Shown one piece after another: positions 1 through 5,717 of a DNA stretch of 15,748 nt. Positions within the stretch are counted from its first letter, which is position 1, and each line of letters begins with the position of its first letter. Both the position numbers and the translations under genes were made by a program. The notes beneath the pieces are model-generated. The model ran no database searches. It was not told the origin of the DNA and saw nothing but the letters and a program-made list of their open reading frames with translations. This DNA is from Bifidobacteriaceae bacterium (GTDB lineage: Bacteria > Actinomycetota > Actinomycetes > Actinomycetales > WQXJ01): assembly GCA_031278675.1 (NCBI GenBank), contig JAITJY010000101.1, positions 1-15,748 on the forward strand, read 5' to 3'.

Positions 1-128
1 AGAACCGCCGGTTCGTTGACATGGACGACGGCACCATCTTGTCCTTCGGCCCCCGCTCCGCTCTGGTGCTTGACGCTCTGGCGCGCGCGGTCTACGCCCC
101 GGACGCCGTTGTCGCGGACAGCCCGTGA
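1..128 (+). CDS. hmuT: Haem ABC transporter substrate-binding protein, C-terminal fragment (HmuT-like)
   Basis: Only the last 41 codons are in the window (reading frame begins at base 3, stop TGA 126-128); the gene starts off the left edge. The visible tail contains VDMDDGTILSFGPRSALVLD and then a short helix-like stretch rich in Ala and Leu (LDALARAVYAPDAVV). This resembles the C-terminus of periplasmic-binding lipoproteins of the haem/cobalamin class, where an FGPR(T/S) turn precedes the final helix. The assignment rests mainly on position: the stop overlaps the GTG of the permease gene, which is followed by a matching ATPase, giving the usual hmuT-hmuU-hmuV order. The family binds haem (or a siderophore) outside the membrane and hands it to the permease. 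Substrate cannot be proved from this fragment; another iron-chelate binding protein is the alternative. Confidence 0.7.
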   Translation, partial: NRRFVDMDDGTILSFGPRSALVLDALARAVYAPDAVVADSP

Positions 129-1207
129 CGATGCCGCCTGGGGGGCCTGGGGCGCCGGGGGCGCACCGCCCGGTTCGTGGCCGGCGGACCGTCACCTACG
201 CGACCCTCGCCACCCTGCTCGTCATCGGCGTGCTGGCGTCGGCCGGGCTGGGACAACTAGCGATCGGGCCCGCGCAGGTGGTCGGGTCGGTGCTGCGCAG
301 CATTGGGATCCACAACACCTGGGCGCCCACGGAGGAGTTGCTAGAGCAGACGCTGTGGCAGATCCGGTTCCCCCGGGTGGTGATGTCGCTGCTGGTCGGG
401 GCGCTGCTGGCCGTGGCCGGCGCGGTGATGCAGGCGATCTTCGGCAACCCGCTCGCCGAGCCCGGCGTGGTTGGCGTCTCATCCGGCGCGGCGCTGGGTG
501 CGGCCGGGGCGATCACCTTGGGGCTGACCGTGTTCGGGGCGTGGTCAACAGCGGTGTTCGCGTTCGCCGGTGGCCTGGCCGCAACCCTCGTGGTGTACTC
601 CACAGCCCGCACGCGGGGCCGTACCGAGGTGGTCACGCTGCTGCTGACCGGGATCGCGGTGAACGCATTCGCTGGTGCCGGCCTGGCGTTGTTCATGTTC
701 GCGGGGAACACCGCGAGCCGGGAACAGATCATCTTCTGGCAACTCGGGTCCATGAACGGGTCCCGCTGGAGCGAGGTGCTGGTAGTCGCGGTGGTCGGCA
801 TCGTCGCTACCGCTGGCGCGATCCGGCTGGGTCGGCGCTATGACCTCCTGGCTCTGGGCGACCGCACCGCCGCGCATCTGGGCGTGAGAGTCGAACGACT
901 CCGGATCGTGTCCGTGGTGATGGTCGCGCTGCTGACTGGGGTGGCGGTCGCGTTCGTGGGCATCATCGCGTTCGTGGGCTTGGTGATCCCGCATCTGATC
1001 CGGATGATACTCGGCCCCGCGCACCGCGCCCTGATTGTCGCATCGCTGTTCGGCGGGGCGACCCTGATGGTCTATGCAGACCTGCTCGCCCGCACCATTG
1101 TGCCCTCGGCGGACCTGCCTATCGGGCTGCTGACATCGCTGGTGGGCGGGCCGTTCTTCTACTTGCTGATCCGCCGCAACCGGCGCCAGGCCGGGGGCTG
1201 GGCATGA
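125..1207 (+). CDS. hmuU: Haem/iron-chelate ABC transporter permease (FecCD family)
   Basis: A 360-residue polytopic membrane protein of the BtuC/FecCD/HmuU type, which forms a homodimeric channel moving haem or iron chelates across the cytoplasmic membrane. After a short Pro/Gly/Arg-rich cytosolic N-terminus there are about ten hydrophobic segments. Family landmarks are visible: IRFPR at residues 80-84, then SLLVGALLAVAGAVMQAIFG, GNPLAEPGVVGVSSGAALG from residue 107, and the coupling region GIIAFVGLVIPHLIRMILGP near residues 279-298, which contacts the ATPase. Length fits the family. The GTG start at 125 shares GTGA with the preceding stop; no strong RBS is visible, so translational coupling is likely. 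The stop overlaps the ATG of the ATPase gene. Haem rather than siderophore or cobalamin is inferred from the gene order and the ATPase's resemblance to HmuV. Confidence 0.88.
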   Translation: MTMPPGGPGAPGAHRPVRGRRTVTYATLATLLVIGVLASAGLGQLAIGPAQVVGSVLRSIGIHNTWAPTEELLEQTLWQIRFPRVVMSLLVGALLAVAGAVMQAIFGNPLAEPGVVGVSSGAALGAAGAITLGLTVFGAWSTAVFAFAGGLAATLVVYSTARTRGRTEVVTLLLTGIAVNAFAGAGLALFMFAGNTASREQIIFWQLGSMNGSRWSEVLVVAVVGIVATAGAIRLGRRYDLLALGDRTAAHLGVRVERLRIVSVVMVALLTGVAVAFVGIIAFVGLVIPHLIRMILGPAHRALIVASLFGGATLMVYADLLARTIVPSADLPIGLLTSLVGGPFFYLLIRRNRRQAGGWA

Positions 1208-2016
1208 CCGGCGCGCATCCGGGCAAGCTCGCCTACCGGCTCCAGGGGGTCGGTTACCGGATTGGGCGGGCCCGCATCCTGGAGGGCATCACCCTTGACG
1301 TGGCCTACGGGCGAGTGCTGTGCTTGGTCGGCCCGAACGGGGCCGGGAAATCCACCCTGCTGGGCATCCTCAGCGGCGACACCACCCCCACCGAAGGCGC
1401 CACCACCCTCGACAACAAGCCCGTCGGCGCCTGGGAGCCGATCGCGCTGGCGCGGGCACGGTCCGTGTTGCTGCAGGCCAACCAGGTCGCGTTCGCCTTC
1501 ACCGCCGGGCAGGTGATTGAGATGGGCCGCGCCCCCTGGATCGGCACACCTCGCTCAGCGGACGATGACGTGGCGATCGCGCACGCCATAGTCGAAGCGG
1601 ACGTCGCGCCGCTGGTAGGGCGGGGCTTTCCGACCCTGTCCGGCGGGGAGAAGGCGCGCGTGTCGCTGGCCCGGGTGCTCGCGCAGGACACCTCGGTGGT
1701 GCTGTGGGACGAGCCCACAGCAGCCCTGGACCTGCGCCACCAGGAGGACGTCCTGGGAATCGCCCGCCGGTTGGCCGCCCAGGGGCGAGCGGTGGTCATA
1801 GTGCTGCACGATCTGTCCCTGGCGGCCGCCTACGCCGACGAGATCGCGATGATCCACCACGGCCGCCTGGTGGGCGCTGGGCCGCCTGGCGACGTGCTAA
1901 CTGCGGCTCGAATCGAACTGGTGTATCAGACGGCGGTGCGGGTCATCCCGGACCCGGACACCGGTAAGCCGCTCGTGATCCCGCGGCGGGCATCGGCGGA
2001 TCCAGGCTTAGCGTGA
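1204..2016 (+). CDS. hmuV: Haem ABC transporter ATP-binding protein
   Basis: A 270-residue ABC ATPase that powers the haem/iron-chelate permease encoded just upstream. All nucleotide-binding motifs are intact: Walker A GPNGAGKST at residues 43-51, Q-loop in VLLQANQ near residue 91, ABC signature LSGGEKARV at 145-153, Walker B VVLWDEP with catalytic Glu170, D-loop ALDLRHQ, and H-loop VLHD with His202. The MGRAPW stretch near 107-112 and the short C-terminal region are typical of HmuV/FecE-type subunits. The start ATG overlaps the permease stop (ATGA at 1204-1207) and the stop overlaps the next GTG (GTGA at 2013-2016), so it sits in the middle of a translationally linked chain. An ATPase of a siderophore system is the alternative reading. 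Confidence 0.9.
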   Translation: MTGAHPGKLAYRLQGVGYRIGRARILEGITLDVAYGRVLCLVGPNGAGKSTLLGILSGDTTPTEGATTLDNKPVGAWEPIALARARSVLLQANQVAFAFTAGQVIEMGRAPWIGTPRSADDDVAIAHAIVEADVAPLVGRGFPTLSGGEKARVSLARVLAQDTSVVLWDEPTAALDLRHQEDVLGIARRLAAQGRAVVIVLHDLSLAAAYADEIAMIHHGRLVGAGPPGDVLTAARIELVYQTAVRVIPDPDTGKPLVIPRRASADPGLA

Positions 2017-2744
2017 CAGTGGCGTCTGCGAGACTTAATGCCATGAGTTCGGGACAGATGGCTTCGCCGCTCGCGGGCCGGTTCATTGCGTTTGAAGGAG
2101 CCGACGGCGCCGGCAAATCAACGCATCTGGGGCTCCTGGCCGCCCAACTCCGCGAGCGCGGCCTGGTGGACACCCCAGGGCGCCCTGACCTCGTGATAAC
2201 GCGCGAACCTGGCGGCACGGCGCTGGGTGAACGCATCCGGGAAGCGCTGTTAGATGGCGGTGAGGTGACGCCCGTGGCGGAGGCGCTGTTGTATGCGGCG
2301 GACCGGGCCCAACATGTGGCTGAGGTCATCCGCCCGGCCCTGGCATCAGGGGCGCTGGTTATCACAGACCGGTTCCTGGATTCCTCGATCGCATATCAAG
2401 TCGAAGGCCGCAGTTTGCCAGAAGACCTGGTCAGGGCGGTCAATGCGCCAGCTACGGGCGGACTGGAACCAGACTTGACCATTCTGTTGGAAATCGGGAC
2501 GCGCGCCGCTGCGGCGCGGTTGGACGCATCGGGCCTGCCCGCCGACAGGTTGGAGTCCGCCGGTACCGGTTTCCATGAACGGGTCAACCGCCGCTACACA
2601 CAGATTGCGCTCAGCACGCCCGGCCGCTACGCGGTGGTGCCCGCCGAAGCCCCCGCAGCTCAGGTCCAACAACGCGTCTGGGAAGCAGTCGAAGGGTTCA
2701 TGGACCGGTGGCGGGGCGCCGGGGAGGAAGGGAGGCGCCAATGA
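2013..2744 (+). CDS. tmk: Thymidylate kinase (dTMP kinase)
   Basis: Phosphorylates dTMP to dTDP with ATP, an essential cytosolic step of dTTP synthesis. Counting from the GTG at 2013, the P-loop FEGADGAGKST lies at residues 27-37, the REPGGT motif at 64-69 and the dTMP-binding DRFLDSSIAYQ at 119-129. A typical Arg-containing lid region follows around LPADRLESAG. Start is uncertain. GTG 2013 gives the 4-base GTGA overlap with hmuV that recurs across this window. ATG 2043 and ATG 2058 give a shorter leader before the conserved GRFIAFEG and fit the usual family length better; none has a convincing RBS. It overlaps holB (ATGA at 2741-2744), a conserved actinobacterial pair. What is odd is the haem importer in front, where topA is often found in relatives. 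Confidence 0.95.
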   Translation: MTVASARLNAMSSGQMASPLAGRFIAFEGADGAGKSTHLGLLAAQLRERGLVDTPGRPDLVITREPGGTALGERIREALLDGGEVTPVAEALLYAADRAQHVAEVIRPALASGALVITDRFLDSSIAYQVEGRSLPEDLVRAVNAPATGGLEPDLTILLEIGTRAAAARLDASGLPADRLESAGTGFHERVNRRYTQIALSTPGRYAVVPAEAPAAQVQQRVWEAVEGFMDRWRGAGEEGRRQ

Positions 2745-3883
2745 CAGTGTGGGATGGCGTGGTTGGCCAGGACCAGGCCGTGGCGGAGCTGCGGGGCGCC
2801 GCCACCCGGCCCACAGCGATGACGCACGCCTGGCTGATCACCGGGCCGCCCGGCTCGGGGCGGTCAGTGGCGGCACGCGCCTTCGCCTCGGCGCTCCAAT
2901 GCGAGAAGGGCGGCTGCGGCCAATGCCAGGACTGTTTAGCCGTCGCGGGGCGCCATCATCCAGACGTACTCGACACAGCCACCAAGAAAGTCGTGATCGC
3001 GATTGACGACGTGCGCGAATGGGTCACCCTTGCCGCGCGGACACCCGCGCGCGGCAAATGGCGCATCATCATTGTCGAAGACGCTGACCGGATGCTCGAA
3101 CGCACCGGCAACGTGCTGCTCAAAGCCCTCGAAGAACCCGCACCGCGCACAGTCTGGATCCTCTCCGCACCATCAGACCGCGACGTCCTGGTCACCATCC
3201 GCTCCCGCTGCCGACACGTCGGCCTGCGCATCCCACCAGTCGAAGCGGTCAGCCGGCTACTAGTCGCCAAGGACGGCGCCTCACCCGAACAAGCCCGGCT
3301 CGCGGCACTAGCCGCGCAATGCCACATCGGGATAGCCCGTCGGCTACTGCGGGATCCGGAAGCGGTCAAACAACGCAAGAAAGTGCTGGAAATTCCACGG
3401 TCGGCATCGTCCGTGGCACGGGCAGTCATGGCGGCAGGCGAACTCGACGCCGTCGCCAAAGCCCGGTCCGACGCCGTGGTCCGCGCCCGTGAGGCGGCCG
3501 AACGCGCCCAACTGATCGCGGCCTTAGGTGAAGCGCCACGGGGACGGACCAGCGCCTTCGCTCGGGCACGGCTCAAAGAGTTCGACCAGGAATCAACCAA
3601 GCGGGCGCGGCGCGGCGCGGCCGACACGCTAGACCGCGCCCTAGTGGACCTCATGGCGTTCTACCGCGACGTGCTGGTAGTCCAACTCGGCGCCCAAGTG
3701 GACCTGGTCAACGCCGCCGAAACAGAACTGGTCGCCGTGGAGGCTCGCACCTCCAGCCCCGCACAAACAGTGGTGCGGCTAGACGCGATAGAACAAGCCC
3801 GGGAGCGGCTCGCGGCGAACGTCGCGCCAACCCTAGCTCTAGAAGCGATGGCCGTCCGCCTGGCACTGCCATCGCTGGAATAG
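2741..3883 (+). CDS. holB: DNA polymerase III delta' subunit (clamp loader)
   Basis: A 380-residue AAA+-fold subunit of the clamp-loader complex that opens the sliding clamp and places it on primed DNA. I chose ATG 2741 because GGAGG at 2731-2735 sits five bases before it and it overlaps the tmk stop; an in-frame upstream ATG at 2708 would extend into tmk. The N-terminus begins with VWDGVVGQDQ. A P-loop-like GPPGSGRS is at residues 35-42 with Arg in place of the catalytic Lys, as expected for the non-hydrolysing delta' subunit. A zinc-binding Cys4 set follows (Cys54, Cys59, Cys62, Cys65). Walker-B-like IIIVEDADRM and the sensor-1/SRC stretch IRSRCRHV are present. The C-terminal half is helical and charged, as in actinobacterial homologues. 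Confidence 0.93.
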   Translation: MTVWDGVVGQDQAVAELRGAATRPTAMTHAWLITGPPGSGRSVAARAFASALQCEKGGCGQCQDCLAVAGRHHPDVLDTATKKVVIAIDDVREWVTLAARTPARGKWRIIIVEDADRMLERTGNVLLKALEEPAPRTVWILSAPSDRDVLVTIRSRCRHVGLRIPPVEAVSRLLVAKDGASPEQARLAALAAQCHIGIARRLLRDPEAVKQRKKVLEIPRSASSVARAVMAAGELDAVAKARSDAVVRAREAAERAQLIAALGEAPRGRTSAFARARLKEFDQESTKRARRGAADTLDRALVDLMAFYRDVLVVQLGAQVDLVNAAETELVAVEARTSSPAQTVVRLDAIEQARERLAANVAPTLALEAMAVRLALPSLE

Positions 3884-3896
3884 GAAAGGTGTGCGA

Positions 3897-4010
3897 ATGC
3901 TTACCTCGGTTCATGCGTCAAGACCACTGCCAGGCGGCCAGATGAGGGCTGAACCAGCCCCTCGCAGAGCCCCCAAAGTGTCCCATTCCCAACAATGTGT
4001 GCGAGAGTAA
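3897..4010 (+). CDS. Candidate small ORF, 37 codons, between holB and the hydrolase
   Basis: ATG 3897 follows AGGAAAGG at 3882-3889 with seven bases between, a reasonable RBS. The reading frame runs 37 codons to TAA 4008-4010, overlapping the annotated start of the hydrolase gene and ending five bases before an alternative GTG start for it at 4016. The peptide begins MLTSVHASRPLPGG, is basic and Pro/Arg rich, and has no membrane segment or family resemblance that I recognise. It could be a translated leader coupling the hydrolase to the upstream operon, or chance. The hairpin at 3944-3963 falls inside it. Confidence 0.25.
   Translation: MLTSVHASRPLPGGQMRAEPAPRRAPKVSHSQQCVRE
3944..3963 (+). 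terminator. Short hairpin downstream of holB, possible weak terminator
   Basis: A perfect six-base stem GGGCTG (3946-3951) and CAGCCC (3955-3960) closes a three-base AAC loop, extended by two more pairs across a bulged C. No T-run follows, so it is not a classical intrinsic terminator. It may mark the end of the hmu-tmk-holB transcript or just lie in the candidate small ORF. Confidence 0.25.
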
Positions 4011-5557
4011 AGACCGTGCTGCTACACCGGCCACCGCGCCTGATCGCCATTACGCTAACCCTTGTGATTGTCGGCGGGCTCGCTGCCTGCACAACCCCGG
4101 AGCCGCCCATCCCCAGTGGGACCACCAGAACCATCAATCCCCCCGCCAGCGAACCGGCGCCCGAGGCCGGAGGAATCTGGGACCAGACCATCGACTGGGT
4201 GCGGTGTACCACCGCCGAAGGAGCCGAATGCGCCTGGGTCAACGCCCCCCTGGACTGGGCTAACCCCGAAGGAGAGACCATCGAATTGGCGTTGGCGCGC
4301 GTCACAGCGACGGACAATTCCGCCCGGCTCGGCTCCCTCCTCATCAACCCCGGAGGGCCAGGTGGCAGTGGAAAAGCGTTCTTGGCCTCAGCGCTCGCCA
4401 GCATTGGGACCGAGGTCCAGGCCAGCTTCGACATAGTAGGGTTCGATCCGCGCGGAGTGGGCGATTCGACCGCAGTGGTCTGCTACACCGAAACCGCCCA
4501 AATGGATGAGTTCTTCGCTGCGACCTGGCCCAGGACACTTGAAGGATTCGAGCAATCACTCGCGGTGGTCGAACCGTTCGCGCAGGCCTGCGGCGAAAAC
4601 ACCGGGCCCCTGCTGGGGCATGTGGACACGGAATCGGCCGCGAAAGACATGGACCTGCTGCGCGCACTCCTCGGCGATGAGAAGCTGAACTACCTCGGCT
4701 ATTCCTACGGCACAGCCTTGGGCGCGGCCTACGCCGAACTCTTCCCCGACAAGGTGGGCCGAATGGTGCTGGACGGGGCAATCGACCCATCGGTCCCAGC
4801 CGATCTGCATGAAGTTGAACAAGCCGCCGGCTTCGAGGCCGCCCTCGGCGCCTACTTAGATGACTGCCTCACCAGCTCGAGCTGCCCATTCCGTGGCACC
4901 AAAGAACAGGCCAAGGCCCAGATCAATCAATTCCTGCTCGACGTGGAGGCGAAACCAATGGCGGTCGGCAGCCGCGAATTGACGCAGCCACTTGCCCTCA
5001 ACGGGATCATTGTGACCCTCTACTCCGACCTGTCTTGGCCTATGCTGTCCCTAGCCCTGTCAAATGCGTTCGATTACGACGACGCCGCCTTCCTGCTAGA
5101 ACTCTCCGACATCTATTTGGAGCGCTCCGGCGGTGAATATCAGTCCAACCAGATGGAAGCCTTTCTCGCGATCAACTGTCTAGATGCCCGGTTGGCGACT
5201 GATCCAGCATCTGTTGAGGCGCACGCCCAAGCCCTGGCCGAAGCCTCACCCACGATTGGCGAATTCTGGGGTTATAGCGAAAAACTGTGCGAGGTTTGGC
5301 CCTATCCGCAAGTCCTCACTCCGCACGCGGTCAGCGCCCCCGGCGCTAACCCAATCATTGTGGTCGGAACAACCGGTGACCCGGCCACTCCGTACCAGGG
5401 CGCCGTCGCCCTGGCTGAACAACTCGAATCCGGCGTGCTGATCACCTTCGAAGGCGAGGGGCACACCGCCTACGGACGGTCCAACAGTTGCGTGGGAGAC
5501 GCCATCGACCAATACTTTGTACTGGGTGATGTCCCCCAAAACGGTCTGACCTGCTGA
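3995..5557 (+). CDS. Secreted lipoprotein alpha/beta hydrolase, tripeptidyl-aminopeptidase type
   Basis: A 520-residue exported serine hydrolase resembling Streptomyces tripeptidyl aminopeptidase (Tap/SlpD/SlpE), which trims tripeptides from the N-termini of secreted proteins. The N-terminus has a positively charged start, a hydrophobic core and the lipobox LAAC, with Cys32 the predicted lipidated residue, followed by a Pro-rich linker. The catalytic set is visible: oxyanion-loop NPGGPGGSG near residues 114-122, nucleophile elbow GYSYG with Ser237, acid Asp462 in TTGDPATPY and His490 in GEGHTAYG, the last two lying in a TAP-like C-terminal domain. Start is open: ATG 3995 has no RBS, while GTG 4016 follows GAGAG at 4003-4007 with eight bases between and still leaves a full signal peptide. 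Linkage to tmk-holB matches relatives. Exact substrate is unknown; proline iminopeptidase-like activity is the alternative. Confidence 0.85.
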   Translation: MCARVKTVLLHRPPRLIAITLTLVIVGGLAACTTPEPPIPSGTTRTINPPASEPAPEAGGIWDQTIDWVRCTTAEGAECAWVNAPLDWANPEGETIELALARVTATDNSARLGSLLINPGGPGGSGKAFLASALASIGTEVQASFDIVGFDPRGVGDSTAVVCYTETAQMDEFFAATWPRTLEGFEQSLAVVEPFAQACGENTGPLLGHVDTESAAKDMDLLRALLGDEKLNYLGYSYGTALGAAYAELFPDKVGRMVLDGAIDPSVPADLHEVEQAAGFEAALGAYLDDCLTSSSCPFRGTKEQAKAQINQFLLDVEAKPMAVGSRELTQPLALNGIIVTLYSDLSWPMLSLALSNAFDYDDAAFLLELSDIYLERSGGEYQSNQMEAFLAINCLDARLATDPASVEAHAQALAEASPTIGEFWGYSEKLCEVWPYPQVLTPHAVSAPGANPIIVVGTTGDPATPYQGAVALAEQLESGVLITFEGEGHTAYGRSNSCVGDAIDQYFVLGDVPQNGLTC

Positions 5558-5582
5558 CCTTAGGCGCCGCGCGTCCTATCCT
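5554..5582 (+). promoter_or_regulatory. Candidate sigma-A-type promoter for the signal-peptidase-like gene
   Basis: A CTGACC -35-like hexamer at 5554-5559 and a TATCCT -10-like hexamer at 5577-5582 are separated by 17 bases. This is close to the consensus TTGACA-17-TAnnnT for actinobacterial housekeeping promoters. The -35 overlaps the hydrolase stop. Transcription would begin around 5589-5591, leaving about 45 bases before the candidate small ORF at 5634 and about 125 before the large gene. Confidence 0.45.
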
Positions 5583-5633
5583 AGTTTCGGTGGCCGGTGG
5601 AAAGTTCCCTAGATAGCGAGGAGGCCGAGACTC

Positions 5634-5717
5634 TTGCCGATAAGGCCAGTGTTGCGGGTCGCGCCAGCGACCCGGGCGGCCAACTTGCTGCGCAGTGAAG
5701 CGAGGATCAAGCGGTGA
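5634..5717 (+). CDS. Candidate small ORF, 27 codons, coupled to the signal-peptidase-like gene
   Basis: A TTG start at 5634 follows a strong GAGGAGG RBS at 5618-5624 with nine bases between. The frame runs 27 codons to TGA 5715-5717, which forms a GTGA overlap with the next gene's GTG at 5714, the same junction style used by the real genes in this window. The peptide is strongly basic (MPIRPVLRVAPATRAANLL, then SEARIKR), with seven Arg or Lys residues, and could form an amphipathic helix. I know no family for it. It may be a leader peptide that opens translation of the downstream gene, a small partner protein, or chance. The TTG start lowers confidence; the RBS and the overlap raise it. Confidence 0.4.
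   Translation: MPIRPVLRVAPATRAANLLRSEARIKR

Noticed and set aside
2708..2740. holB starting at ATG 2708
   Set aside because: It would add eleven Gly/Arg-rich residues read out of frame from tmk, and the RBS GGAGG at 2731-2735 serves ATG 2741.
3884..3994. tRNA gene, as relatives often carry a tRNA-Thr near tmk-holB
   Set aside because: No cloverleaf arms, T-loop GGTTCRA or acceptor pairing could be built here or in 5558-5713.
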